Source: Leptospiraceae bacterium (GTDB taxonomy: Bacteria > Spirochaetota > Leptospiria > Leptospirales > Leptospiraceae). Taken from it: 64,000 nt of DNA. The notes below the pieces were generated by a model. The model was given only the letters and a program-made list of their open reading frames with translations. It ran no database searches and was not told the origin of the DNA. The position numbers were made by a program, and so were the translations under genes. The stretch is taken from positions 483,835-547,834 of the forward strand of contig JADJSX010000024.1 in the NCBI GenBank assembly GCA_016711485.1, given 5' to 3'. This document shows, piece by piece, positions 18,656 through 28,493 of the stretch (position 1 is the stretch's first letter; every line of letters starts with the position of its first letter).

Positions 18656-18772
18656 AATAGCGCAATTTTAATGAAAGTTAAGAAAGAGTAATGTAGAAAA
18701 TTGAGAGAGTTTTGGGAAATCGAGTTAGGTTTTTAGGTTGCCTTCAATACTACTTAATTTAAAAGTAGTAGA

Positions 18773-19099
18773 ATGGAAAGTATATCTAGGCACAAACTCC
18801 AATTACCATTTATTTTAGGAATTTCCCTGTTTTTATTATTTAGCATTTTTATGGTTGCCTATTTTTCTGAAAATAAGACACTAAAATCTCCCGTTTTTCA
18901 AGCTGCCGAGAGCGAAGTGACTGTCGGAGAGTTAATTCCTGCCTCTTTGAAAAGAGTGAGGGACTATCCAAGTGAATTAGAAAATAAAACATTGGAAGAA
19001 ATCATTGAACTTTCTCGCGGCAATGGCGAAACTGCTCAAAAGGCTAAAAAGTTAAAGAAACTAGCCGAGCAACAAAAGAGACTAAAGGAAAAATTTTAA
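18773..19099 (+). CDS. Single-pass membrane protein, unknown
   Basis: 108 aa. One N-terminal membrane helix (about 14-32, IFMVAYFSE end) then a charged region ending in a Lys-rich coiled coil (residues 80-108). A 12-base gap with an AAGGAG Shine-Dalgarno leads to the TPR gene at 19112, so they are probably an operon. No family recognised. Confidence 0.6.
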   Translation: MESISRHKLQLPFILGISLFLLFSIFMVAYFSENKTLKSPVFQAAESEVTVGELIPASLKRVRDYPSELENKTLEEIIELSRGNGETAQKAKKLKKLAEQQKRLKEKF

Positions 19100-19111
19100 A
19101 AGGAGCTACGA

Positions 19112-19576
19112 ATGATTATTCTACAAATAAAAGAAAGTATGCGAATAAAAAACTTCGACGAAGCTCTAGAATTAATCGAACAAATACCAGAAAATTTTAG
19201 AACATCAGAAATTTTTCTATTAAAAGGAATTTGTATTCAACTTTCAGAGAATTTAAAATTTGATTTAAACGAAGCAGAATATTCATTTAAGAAAGCAATA
19301 GAATTGGATTCCAATAATATTGAAGCTAAAATGGAATTAGGTTGGTTTTATTTTAACGTTCTCGACGAGTCCAAAAAAGCTGACAAAGAATTTGGTGATG
19401 CACTAGAAGTTATTAAATCAAAACTTTCAGAACTAGTAGAAGGATTTATGAAAATCAATTTGGAGTCAGCGACTTATTTTGATGCGAATCAGTTTATTAC
19501 GGATTATACTAGTTTGATTTTGAAGGAAGAAAAGTTAAAAGCACTTCTTGCGGAAAATGAGAGTTTGCGTTCTTGA
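19112..19576 (+). CDS. TPR-like protein
   Basis: 154 aa with at least two tetratricopeptide-like helical pairs (SMRIKNFDEALELIEQIPEN and EAEYSFKKAIELDSNNIEAK). Preceded by AAGGAG. Cytoplasmic. Partner is presumably the membrane protein encoded just upstream. Confidence 0.75.
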   Translation: MIILQIKESMRIKNFDEALELIEQIPENFRTSEIFLLKGICIQLSENLKFDLNEAEYSFKKAIELDSNNIEAKMELGWFYFNVLDESKKADKEFGDALEVIKSKLSELVEGFMKINLESATYFDANQFITDYTSLILKEEKLKALLAENESLRS

Positions 19577-19593
19577 CCTCTCGTTGCATTCAA

Positions 19594-19911
19594 TTAATAT
19601 ATTTCAAAAATTCCTTGTTCAGAATCTTCAATAAATCTTTTTAATTCTTCTGTTTTCTTATTCAAGATTTCCGCAACATGATTCGTGCTAGTATTTCCAC
19701 ATCGAAGCCAAATTACTTTCGGTGGGAATTTTCGTAGCAATTGAATGTCGTAAAAATCTTCATCAAAACTAACAATGGTAAATCCATTCGCTTTTGCATA
19801 TTCCCATATTTTTAAATCAGATTTTCCTCGAATGGTTTCGGACTCAGTATATTCTGAATTTAACTTTTTCAAAAATCGATAGGAAAGATTTTCATCAAAC
19901 AGTAACTTCAT
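19594..19911 (-). CDS. DUF5615 PIN-like putative toxin
   Basis: 105 aa beginning MKLLFDENLSYRFLKKL, with the acidic PIN-like motif SFDEDFYD and the WLRCGNTS segment typical of DUF5615 (Mut7-C/PIN-like nuclease fold). Downstream of a DUF433 gene in the same orientation with a 41-base gap, the usual antitoxin-toxin arrangement. Predicted RNase toxin; activity is inferred from the family. Confidence 0.85.
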   Translation of the reverse strand: MKLLFDENLSYRFLKKLNSEYTESETIRGKSDLKIWEYAKANGFTIVSFDEDFYDIQLLRKFPPKVIWLRCGNTSTNHVAEILNKKTEELKRFIEDSEQGIFEIY

Positions 19912-19952
19912 AACATTATTTTAACAGTTTAAATAATTCGGGTAAAACTTTC

Positions 19953-20192
19953 TTAAACTGCTATTTTTAGTCTGCGTTCTCTATCCGCTGAATAAGCGAA
20001 ACAAGCTAGAATATTGTCCTTCGTTAATTGAGGAAAGTCTTCGAGGATTTCTTCTTGGGTCATGCCAGACGCAAACCAACCCAATACATCATATACAGAA
20101 ATTCTAGTTCCCTTTATGCAAGGTTTACCAAATCTTATTTCGGAATTGATTTCGATATGTAATTTATAGTCAATAATTGGTTTGCTATTCAT
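19953..20192 (-). CDS. DUF433 putative antitoxin
   Basis: 79 aa with the DUF433 signature IRFGKPCIKGTRISVYDVLGWFASGM followed here by TQEEILEDFPQLT (quoted in parts). Helix-turn-helix-like small protein that pairs with DUF5615 toxins. Upstream of its partner at 19594. A decayed second copy of the same pair lies at 59839-60071. Confidence 0.85.
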   Translation of the reverse strand: MNSKPIIDYKLHIEINSEIRFGKPCIKGTRISVYDVLGWFASGMTQEEILEDFPQLTKDNILACFAYSADRERRLKIAV

Positions 20193-20273
20193 ATTACTTT
20201 GCCTTTAAATTATAACCTATTTTCTCAAAAATAATTTGCAAGTCTTTTAATCCTTTCAGAATATAGAAATACA

Positions 20274-20690
20274 ATGTTTGAAGAAATTCTTAAGGAAGTT
20301 AGTGGAGCAAATAATAAAGTAGTGGCTTACGAAAGTAAAAATGAAAGTAATAAAGATATTTCAAAACAACTTGGAGTATCAGAAAGTTCTACTTTCGGAA
20401 AGATTGTTAACTTCACCGCAGGCATTTCCATTGAAAATGGATGGCTGAGACTTTTTGGAGGAGAAGCTTCTGAAAATATAGAAAGCATCGCAAGTTGGAA
20501 TCAAATTGGCAATGATAATAATTCAGTGATCGATGAAGCCATAATGATTGGTTATGATGTGAAGGGTGGTTTTTTTGCAATAAATTCTGGAGCGTTCAAT
20601 TCTGATTTAGGGATAATTCATTATTATGCGCCGGATACCTTGGCGTGGGAATCCTTAGACTTAAATTATATTGATTTTTTCTATTGTTCT
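20274..20690 (+). pseudogene. DUF2625-like gene, 3'-truncated
   Basis: About 138 residues match DUF2625 style (NGWLRLFGGE, GGFFAINSGAF, YYAPDTLAWESL), ending around residue 138 at YIDFFYCSF. The frame then continues to 20795 but only as the antisense of the Imm26-like gene. Family proteins run ~60 residues longer, so the gene has lost its 3' end at a junction near 20680. Function of the family is unknown; often near polymorphic-toxin immunity genes. Confidence 0.65.
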
Positions 20691-21152
20691 TTCTGGAAAA
20701 GGAATCGTTTTTTCACCAAAGCTATTTTTTCCGAAAAAATAATCGTTAAGTCTTTTTTCTATTCCTTCTGCCGTCCAAGAGGCAAATCGTTCTAAGCCGA
20801 AACATTCTTCGAGGGTCGCCTCTTTTTCGATTCCATTACCGAGAAGAATTCGAAAATGATTTTGATTGATAGGATCTTGTATATATTGCGGAAAGAATTT
20901 TAGTAAATCTTCTTCTAAAGGAAGAACACCAACCTTTAACCAAATCCCTTTTGTAAGAGCAGAATGACTTACGCCCGTAACAAATAAAATTGGTTTAGAA
21001 ATAATAAATTGCAAATCGTCTTCGCTTTTACTTTTTAAATCATAAAAAGCCATTCCTGATTTAAGAATTCTACCATAAGTATGATACCCTTTTTGTAAAG
21101 GTATCTTTACGATCGCTCCCACAGTTCTTTTTTGTCTTTTCACGGCTTCCAT
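20661..21152 (-). CDS. Imm26-like immunity protein
   Basis: 163 aa. N-terminal VGAIVKIPLQKGYHTYGRIL followed by GMAFYDLK is the signature of the Imm26 family, which neutralises polymorphic toxins. The last few residues (KINII) are antisense to the truncated DUF2625 gene, so the C-terminus may be altered. Five bases downstream of the small gene at 21157 in the same direction. No cognate toxin seen nearby. Confidence 0.7.
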   Translation of the reverse strand: MEAVKRQKRTVGAIVKIPLQKGYHTYGRILKSGMAFYDLKSKSEDDLQFIISKPILFVTGVSHSALTKGIWLKVGVLPLEEDLLKFFPQYIQDPINQNHFRILLGNGIEKEATLEECFGLERFASWTAEGIEKRLNDYFFGKNSFGEKTIPFPERTIEKINII

Positions 21153-21156
21153 AGGC

Positions 21157-21363
21157 TTAGAGTAAATGATAAAGAGTAAATAGCAAGAAAAATATGGATA
21201 GAATTCCGAATAATTTTTTAGCCGCTTCCATATAAATTTCTCGACTCAATTCTTCTGGAGAATAAGTTCCATCATCCGCTCCTCCGGATAATCCACTGTA
21301 TTTTGTCCCTGTCTCAGGATTAGTCTTAACATAGGTTACATACAGTTTTTTTAGAAAGGACAT
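21157..21363 (-). CDS. Small protein with C-terminal membrane helix
   Basis: 68 aa. N-terminal KTNPETGTKYSGLSGGADDG resembles linker sequences in polymorphic-toxin or RHS-type proteins, and residues 49-68 form a membrane helix. Directly upstream of the Imm26-like gene (4-base gap), so probably part of an orphan immunity operon. Family not recognised. Confidence 0.5.
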   Translation of the reverse strand: MSFLKKLYVTYVKTNPETGTKYSGLSGGADDGTYSPEELSREIYMEAAKKLFGILSIFFLLFTLYHLL

Positions 21364-21612
21364 TCATGCATAAAACACTATTAATCTGTAATGTAAATTA
21401 ATTTTATGTAGTTGATTAGGGTTTTATTGGAAAGTCGACGGAAAAACTCCTTCAATGGTTTAAGTAAATCCACGCTACGGATAAGAAACCCCGTAAATTA
21501 GAGAATTCATTTCTTTGTTTGAAAGTTTTGATTTTTTATTCAAATAGAGGATACTAAGCATTATCCATTATTAACTTTTTTCAAAGATTTTGTATTTTTT
21601 TCGATCAGTCTA

Positions 21613-21641
21613 TTGACTTTTAGTTTTTTATAGTGTATACT
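21613..21641 (+). promoter_or_regulatory. Sigma70-type promoter for the GIY-YIG operon
   Basis: TTGACT at 21613-21618 and TATACT at 21636-21641 with a 17-base spacer, 28 bases before the ATG at 21669 that has an AAGGGG Shine-Dalgarno. The preceding 21364-21612 shows no gene. Confidence 0.7.
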
Positions 21642-21668
21642 ACTGAAAAATCAAACTAAGGGGCAACA

Positions 21669-22511
21669 ATGATTAATACTTCATCAGAATCTTCCGGAAC
21701 TAAAATAACAATCTATTTACATGATAATCTAGCTGGTGGTTGGAGAGATGCTTCAATCGATCAGTGGAGTGGAAAAGCAATTTGTTTTCCATTAGAACGA
21801 ATGAGTAAGGTTATGGACCATGAAAAATCTGCTAGGCTTTCTTGTGTTTATTTTTTGATAGGAGCAGAACCAGAAGCGGCTAAAGTAAAAAGGAAAATTT
21901 ACGTTGGTCAGACAGACAATTTCCAACAAAGAATGATTAATCATCGTAGCAAAAAAGATTGGATTGAAAATATTGTTATAATTCGTAGTCTACAAGAACT
22001 TAGTGTAAATGCATTAAAGTATTTGGAACATAAATTATTTATTTTAATTGATAAAGTCAATTACGATGCAAGTAGGAATAAACAGGAACCTCAGATGCCG
22101 AATTTTGCCTTAGAGGATAAAGCAGGGTATGAAATAATTTTAAAGAATATTCAGATTCTAATTCCAATGTTTGGATACGATATTCTTCGTAGTATGGATG
22201 TAGTTGAAGATTCTGAGTCAGAAACTTCAGTAGAAAGAAACATATTAAAATACAAAGGGGCAACAGGATACGCTTTACCTGATGGAAAATTTAGAGTAAT
22301 AAAGGGTTCGACTGTTTCATCAGGAATAGCGGAACACTTTATCAATCATACTTTTAATGATCTACGCAATAGCCTTTTAGAAGAAAGGATAATTGAAAAC
22401 TTAACTTTTACAGAAAGCTATGATTTTAAAAGCAAAAGTGCCGCCGCATGTGTTATAGCAGGAAGTTCGGTTAATGGTAAAGCGATGTGGAAAGGTAACG
22501 ATAATGTTTGA
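21669..22511 (+). CDS. GIY-YIG nuclease-domain protein with DUF4357
   Basis: 280 aa. Residues ~55-110 contain a GIY-YIG-like core (CVYFLIGAE, IYVGQTDNFQQRMINHRSKKDW; the first motif is degenerate). The C-terminal ~60 residues match DUF4357 (VIKGSTV...AAACVIAGSSVNGKAMWK). The combination is common in accessory DNA-processing or defence-linked proteins. First of a three-gene operon. Nuclease activity is not assured because the second GIY-YIG element is YVG. Confidence 0.8.
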   Translation: MINTSSESSGTKITIYLHDNLAGGWRDASIDQWSGKAICFPLERMSKVMDHEKSARLSCVYFLIGAEPEAAKVKRKIYVGQTDNFQQRMINHRSKKDWIENIVIIRSLQELSVNALKYLEHKLFILIDKVNYDASRNKQEPQMPNFALEDKAGYEIILKNIQILIPMFGYDILRSMDVVEDSESETSVERNILKYKGATGYALPDGKFRVIKGSTVSSGIAEHFINHTFNDLRNSLLEERIIENLTFTESYDFKSKSAAACVIAGSSVNGKAMWKGNDNV

Positions 22512-22827
22512 CGGTTACTTAGATGATCTATGTCCAGAGTGTTTATTAGATGAGGCAAATTCTTATTTGCTTCTCAATGATTCTGATTTTTACGAATGTC
22601 CGAAATGTAATTTACAAATTTCGTTTAGGGAATATCCAATTGCAACAGTTTTAAATTTTAGAGGCAAGGGAAAAATACGGACAGAAAAGAAAAGTATTTC
22701 CGATGAAGATTTCGGTGCAGGATTAGCACCAATGGATTCAAATAGTAAAAACTTTCTTTCCACTTCCAAATTATTTGAAGATGAAAATTCATTTAAAGAG
22801 TATATTTCAAAAATTCCTAACAGGTAG
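22504..22827 (+). CDS. Zinc-ribbon small protein
   Basis: 107 aa from the ATG at 22504, which overlaps the previous gene by 8 bases. Two CxxC knuckles (LCPECL and ECPKCN, about 26 residues apart) form a zinc ribbon. The rest is polar. Family not recognised. Its coupling to the GIY-YIG protein suggests a shared role. Confidence 0.7.
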   Translation: MFDGYLDDLCPECLLDEANSYLLLNDSDFYECPKCNLQISFREYPIATVLNFRGKGKIRTEKKSISDEDFGAGLAPMDSNSKNFLSTSKLFEDENSFKEYISKIPNR

Positions 22828-22833
22828 GTTTGC

Positions 22834-23190
22834 ATGGCTATTAGAATGAAAGATTTTATAAATCCGAACGAGAAAACTCCTCGATTTTCAAAAGTGCTTG
22901 CAGCTAAAACGAGAAAGATACTTGAAGATTGCATTGAACCAGAATTTAAAGAAAAGGAAGGAAAGTCAAAAATCATAAGATTAAAAACGAAATCTGTTGA
23001 AGAAGATGGCTTTGTAATTACTTCCAATCCTTTGAAGGGCTATATTAAATTAGCCGATGCGAAGAAAAAGAAATGGGATCTTTATATTTATTGGTTTGAT
23101 GAAGAAGAGGAAGTTGACCGATACCAGTTAAATGAATACGATAATATTAATGAAGTAATCTTTCATGGCTGGGTCGTTGATGAAGCTTAG
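22834..23190 (+). CDS. Conserved-looking hypothetical protein
   Basis: 118 aa, charged, no membrane segment; ends in an acidic WFDEEEEVDRYQLNEYDN stretch. Six bases after the zinc-ribbon gene, hence third gene of the operon. I do not recognise the family. Confidence 0.6.
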   Translation: MAIRMKDFINPNEKTPRFSKVLAAKTRKILEDCIEPEFKEKEGKSKIIRLKTKSVEEDGFVITSNPLKGYIKLADAKKKKWDLYIYWFDEEEEVDRYQLNEYDNINEVIFHGWVVDEA

Positions 23191-23231
23191 AATAAAAAGT
23201 CTTCCAAAAGAACAACAAAGTCAGCGTTATT

Positions 23232-23378
23232 GATTGTAGTGGCACATTCGATACAAAATTTATTGCCAACAAATGCAATAAATTTCACTCAGTGACCGAC
23301 TGGTTCACGGGATTGCAACATTGAGTTTGAGCGCGGATGCTGTCTACATAAACGAATGGATTGAATATATTCAACCCC
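23232..23378 (+). repeat. Degenerate direct repeat, copy A
   Basis: 147 bases closely related to 24551-24725: both share GATTGTAGTGGCACATTCG, then the same ~70 bases, then TTGAGTTTGAGCGCGG, and end in an imperfect hairpin (GATTGAATATATTCAACCCC here). Copy A lacks ~30 internal bases. It flanks the two genes at 23382-24396 on one side, copy B on the other. Confidence 0.75.
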
Positions 23379-23381
23379 TAC

Positions 23382-24071
23382 TCACATCAATTGCTTTTCT
23401 TCATCTGTGGCTAATGGATACGAGGGTTCGTTATTCTTTTGAGAAATATGGCGGATAACGGTTAAGTTCGATTCAAAATCTACATCTTGCAATAGTTCGA
23501 TGACTTTGAAAGTGGAGTCATTTACATGTTTCGCTTTAGCTTCCATAATTGCAGTAACTGTTTTTTTCTTGATGAATCCAAAAGGGTTAAATAGATTTTG
23601 CGCCAAAGATAGATTTGCTTCTCTTAGAAAAAGAAAAGAATTCATTTTAAATACTTTAATTACTTTTTGGAAGTCTTCTATTAAATTACTAGAACTAAAT
23701 ATAACACAACGAGAGGCTTTCTCTTCACGCGAGTATTGAATGATTTGTTTTAGGTCAGAAGATGTTTGTTCAGTAATGAAATAATAATTTTCTAATGCTA
23801 AACGAGATAATCTAAAAAATCTTTCCTGATAATTTTTATCTTTCTCCAGTAAAGAAATATCTTCTTTCAGAAAAACGGGATAATTACTAGTATGCGATTT
23901 TCTTTTTAAATAATAGTAAATGAATTTATAAGAGGGGCTATTCAGGATTTTCCAATCCATTAGCTCAACTGCCTTACAAAAATCTTCTATTTTGACTTGT
24001 TCTAGCGAGTAAAATCGAATTAAAATATTTCCCTGGATTTTTAATTTAGCTATAGCCATCTTACTTTCCAA
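23382..24071 (-). CDS. Hypothetical protein
   Basis: 229 aa, soluble, Lys/Leu-rich and largely helical. No motif that I recognise. Overlaps the upstream gene at 24061 by 11 bases, so the pair is coupled. It lies between two direct repeats, so it may have moved as a unit. Confidence 0.55.
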   Translation of the reverse strand: MESKMAIAKLKIQGNILIRFYSLEQVKIEDFCKAVELMDWKILNSPSYKFIYYYLKRKSHTSNYPVFLKEDISLLEKDKNYQERFFRLSRLALENYYFITEQTSSDLKQIIQYSREEKASRCVIFSSSNLIEDFQKVIKVFKMNSFLFLREANLSLAQNLFNPFGFIKKKTVTAIMEAKAKHVNDSTFKVIELLQDVDFESNLTVIRHISQKNNEPSYPLATDEEKQLM

Positions 24072-24396
24072 AAAAAGATTTTATCAATCCAATTAACCAA
24101 TTAGCAAAAATACTTTTATCGGCTTGCTCACTTAGTCCATCTGAAACTTTTTCGAAGCCATCCGAAGCTTTGTATATTTCGCTGGTGCTCTCAGATTTGT
24201 CTACTCTCCAACTTTTTCCAAGACCAACATTTTCATAAATTGTAGTATGAACTTTCGCATAATTGATATTATCTTTATCAATTGTTTTCGAATGAATCAT
24301 ATCAGTCATTTTGTTGTTTGTATCAGTGAATTCCTTTCTGGCTTTGTCGAATTCTTGTGTTTCGTTATTTTTGGGAAATAGTTCCATGAAGTTCAC
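24061..24396 (-). CDS. Hypothetical protein
   Basis: 111 aa, acidic and polar (TNNKMTDMIHSKTIDKDN) with a short hydrophobic C-terminal patch (IFANWLIGLIKSFFG). A GAGGTGAA Shine-Dalgarno precedes the ATG on the minus strand. First gene of a two-gene operon between the direct repeats. Family unknown. Confidence 0.55.
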   Translation of the reverse strand: MNFMELFPKNNETQEFDKARKEFTDTNNKMTDMIHSKTIDKDNINYAKVHTTIYENVGLGKSWRVDKSESTSEIYKASDGFEKVSDGLSEQADKSIFANWLIGLIKSFFGK

Positions 24397-24550
24397 CTCT
24401 CTTGTTAAGATAGAAAGTTTTTAACTGATTTGCAAATCATTTTTCAATATCCCTAAGTATTATCTTAAAATAAGTAGGGATGTAAATATTTTGAGAAATG
24501 ATAAAATATCTTTCTTTTAGTTCTAAAGTCTCGCGATTCGTAGCGTTAGC

Positions 24551-24725
24551 GATTGTAGTGGCACATTCGATACAAAATTTATTGCCAACAGATGCAATAA
24601 ATTTCACTCAGTGACCAACTTGGTTAAAAGCATTGGAGCATTATGTTGCGACCCATAGAGAGCAACATTGAGTTTGAGCGCGGCGGCTGTCCACAAAAAC
24701 GTAGGGGTTGAATAATTTCAACCCC
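24551..24725 (+). repeat. Degenerate direct repeat, copy B
   Basis: 175-base partner of copy A (23232-23378), ending in a clean hairpin at 24704-24725. The rest of 24397-24761 shows no gene. Confidence 0.75.
24704..24725 (-). terminator. Candidate terminator for etfBA
   Basis: 9-bp perfect stem GGGGTTGAA / TTCAACCCC with a TAAT loop, 37 bases downstream of the etfA stop on the minus strand; a T run (ACGTTTTTG) follows on that strand. It is also the end of repeat copy B. Confidence 0.5.
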
Positions 24726-24761
24726 CAACAACGAAATTGCGCCGCAACGCCCGAAAGAAAA

Positions 24762-25721
24762 TTAACCTAGAACTTTCTTAAACTCAGCGGTTAAGGCAGG
24801 AACTACTTCAAACAAGTCAGCAACAACACCGTAAGTCGCTACTTTGAAAATAGGAGCTTCTGGGTCTTTGTTGACTGCGACGATGTATTTAGAAGAACCC
24901 ATACCAGCCATGTGTTGGATAGATCCAGAAATACCGCACGCAATATAGCAATTAGGCGATACAGTTTTACCTGTTTGTCCAACTTGGTGGCTATGAGAAA
25001 TCCAACCAGAGTCAACAGCCGCACGAGATGCACCTAACGCTGCACCAAGTAAGTCAGCTAGAGATTGTAACATTGGGAAGTTCTCAGGACCTTTCATACC
25101 ACGACCACCGGATACGATGATAGAAGCTTCTGTGAGTTGAATTTTGCTTCCGCCGGATAGTTCAGTTCCAGTTACTTTTACTTTTACATCACCCGCTCCA
25201 GCCGCAGCAGCTTCGACTGCACCTGCACCAGCTTTAGAGCCAAGTTCTTGTGAGTTTGGACGAACTGTGAACGCTTGGATATCAGTGGTTACTTTGATGT
25301 TTGCGTAGGCTTTACCAGAATAGATTGGTTTTTTGCCGATCACTTTTCCACCGTCAACCGATAGACCAACAACGTCAGCTACAATCCCAGCGCCAATTTT
25401 TACAGCTACTCTTGGAGAGTAATCTTTTCCATAACCAGTATGTGGCATTAGAACTACGGAAGGTTTTTTTGCTTTTACGTTTTCGCTAATGATATTTGCG
25501 TAAGCCTCTGCGTTAAAATCGCCAGCATCAGCAGTTAACACCTTATCAGCCCCAACAGCACCTAAGTCACCAGCAAATTTTTCTGCACCGGCACCGATTA
25601 ATAATACTTCTACTTGTCCTCCGAGGGTATCCGCGATTTTGCGCGCTGCGGAAGTTAACTCTCTAGAGATTTTTTTTAATTCACCGTCTTTGATTTCACC
25701 AACTACGAATACATTTGACAT
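24762..25721 (-). CDS. etfA: Electron transfer flavoprotein subunit alpha
   Basis: 319 aa. FAD-binding half of ETF, which passes electrons from acyl-CoA dehydrogenases to the quinone pool. C-terminal FAD motif region: SGWISHSHQVGQTGKTVSP, YIACGISGSIQHMAGM, IVAVNKDPEAPIF. N-terminal domain starts MSNVFVVGEIKDGELKK. Ten bases downstream of etfB in the same orientation. Confidence 0.97.
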   Translation of the reverse strand: MSNVFVVGEIKDGELKKISRELTSAARKIADTLGGQVEVLLIGAGAEKFAGDLGAVGADKVLTADAGDFNAEAYANIISENVKAKKPSVVLMPHTGYGKDYSPRVAVKIGAGIVADVVGLSVDGGKVIGKKPIYSGKAYANIKVTTDIQAFTVRPNSQELGSKAGAGAVEAAAAGAGDVKVKVTGTELSGGSKIQLTEASIIVSGGRGMKGPENFPMLQSLADLLGAALGASRAAVDSGWISHSHQVGQTGKTVSPNCYIACGISGSIQHMAGMGSSKYIVAVNKDPEAPIFKVATYGVVADLFEVVPALTAEFKKVLG

Positions 25722-25727
25722 ATCTGG

Positions 25728-26493
<766 letters not shown>

Positions 26494-26610
26494 AAACGCC
26501 TCTTAAATATAATATTTTTGACTTTAATTGAACTTAATCTTGAAACCCGTATCCTAGAAAAGCCTTTTTTAGTACACCTTGTCTAATTTACGGCGTTTGT
26601 TTTGGGCGTT

Positions 26611-26658
26611 GCGTTTATCCAAGACAGTGGGTAGCTGCCCACTGTCTTGGATAAACGC
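26611..26658. repeat. Perfect 21-bp hairpin upstream of etfB
   Basis: Arms at 26611-26631 (GCGTTTATCCAAGACAGTGG plus G) and 26638-26658 are exact complements around the loop TAGCTG. No T tract follows on either strand, so not a classic terminator. It sits in a 617-base gene-poor stretch (26494-27110) with GC-richer interspersed-repeat-like sequence (GGGCGTTGCG, CGCCGCGCTTTC). Confidence 0.85.
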
Positions 26659-27089
26659 CGCGCTTTCACTCCGGTCAAGTTTTTTCACACTTCGATACCA
26701 TAACGAACACATTCGGTAAGCACAGTGAAAATGAAGTAAGAGGAAAAAACATGACCCCGTTCAATCGCTAACGCTAGTTCAATGGAATGCTTTAATTACA
26801 TAGAACTGAATTACTGAAAAAGAAGTACTTACTTCGCTCATAACCCGGTCATTACCCGATATTCACCCGATTTCAGTCAGGGATAGATCGCGGCAAAGTT
26901 GTATTTATTACGGCGTATTGGTCTTTTTATTCACTACTTTGAATCAAGCTAGATAATACCAAGAATTCTGGTTTAGGGGTTGCATTAGATTTTTGTGTTA
27001 TACGAATGGGCTGTCTCTAACTCGAATGTGCGGAAACGTTTCCGTGCATTCGTGAAAAACTGCATGGGATGTTACTTTTTTGACCTAAA

Positions 27090-27113
27090 CAAAGTAGTAG
27101 TCAAACTACTTTG
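27090..27113. repeat. 9-bp hairpin at the 5' border of the IS91 transposase
   Basis: CAAAGTAGT (27090-27098) and ACTACTTTG (27105-27113) pair around a 6-base loop, just at the transposase start. A palindrome GGAAACGTTTCC lies ~60 bases upstream. Could be part of an IS91-type terminal structure. Confidence 0.45.
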
Positions 27114-28375
27114 TTTATTTGTTCAACGAATAAAAATAAACCCGCTTACATTCCCGCATTCGAAAGATGGAGTTTATACAAATCTATTTGGATGAATCAT
27201 TGGGAAGAGTTTCAGAGAATTTATGATAGAAGATTTTTATCGAAGTATGGAGAACTTTCAGAAGCAAAAATAGAAGAGGTTGAAAAGCTTTTAGGTTGTG
27301 GAAAATTCGAAAATGGTTTTCAAAGATATTCTTGTGAAGATTGTGATATAAATTTAATAGTTCCCTTTAGCTGTAAGTCAAGACTTTGTTTGTCCTGTTA
27401 TCGCAAGAAACTCTTCGGTTGGTCTGTTAATTTATCCCATATTCTAAATTTGGATTTGCGGCATATTCATATTACCTTTACAATTGCAGGGACTGTATCT
27501 AATTTACTTTTTCAAAGACGATGTGAAGTTGAAGATATGATTTCTGTTGCGGCTGAAGTTTACAAGAAAGAATTAATCAAATTCGCAAGACTCAAATTCA
27601 AGAAGGAAAATATTACTATCAGCGGCAAAGATTGGTTACCTGGAAGTATTGCCACTCTACACAAATGCGGCAACAGCTTAAATTTCAATCCACACGTGCA
27701 CCTTGTTGGAACAACAGCCATTATCCACAAAGAGACAAAGGAAGTATTGAATCTTTCTTTTTTGCGTTACAAGAAATTTGCGGTTTCATGGATGAAGTCA
27801 TTTTGTAAACATTACGAAAAAGAAAAAGTTATCACAAAAGCGGAATCTCTTGTTATCCTAAACAAATACAAAAATGGTTTTCATGTTTACTTTCAGCCGA
27901 TTGCAGGCGAAGAGAAAGAACCACTATTTAGAACAGCGGAGTATATTGCGTCAGGATTTTTTCATAATTCACAGATTCAAAAAGTAGACGATGATAAAAA
28001 GAAATTACTTTTCGATACAAGAGTTGGGTAGAGAAAGATACACGAGAAAAAAGTTTTCAAGAACAGACAATAGATGTCTATGAATTCATGGCGCGGATGT
28101 TGTTCTTTTTACCTGATCCAAATCGTAAGATGATTAGATATTATGGAATTTATGCCAATCGAATAAAAGAAAAGCTTGAGTTCATCGAACAACGAACCTG
28201 GGCGCAAGCGATTGAAAATAGTTTTGAGGCTAAACCACAAAGCTGCCCTGATTGTTTCAAAAAAATGCAGCTAACGGTTGTTTATTCCTACTCAGCTAGA
28301 AAAACCATTGACGGATTAAAAGAAACGCATATATACCTGAATGGATACTTTCGACCAAAGGCTCGTCCTCCATAA
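27111..28375 (+). pseudogene. IS91-family transposase, frameshifted
   Basis: Frame 1 (27111-28031) has the N-terminal zinc-binding region (YSCEDCD, CKSRLCLSCYRKK) and the HUH-type core (FNPHVHLVGTTAI). Near 28010 the sense passes to another frame that reads RYKSWVEKDTREKSF and on through FLPDPNRKMIRYYGIYA to the stop at 28375. A one-base indel explains this. IS91 elements transpose by rolling circle without target duplications. The element borders the 128-bp repeat array. Confidence 0.9.
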
Positions 28376-28493
28376 ATAATCTCGAATTATTATTTTTGAA
28401 TTTTGAATCCTATTGACAATTTATAAAGCCAGGTTTTTCTTGGATACTAGAGGAATATCCTTATCACAAAAGCTTTTAATTTTGGCTGCAAAA

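Noticed and set aside
26995..27195. 66-codon ORF upstream of the IS91 transposase
   Set aside because: Overlaps hairpins and the transposase start in another frame; no support as a gene.
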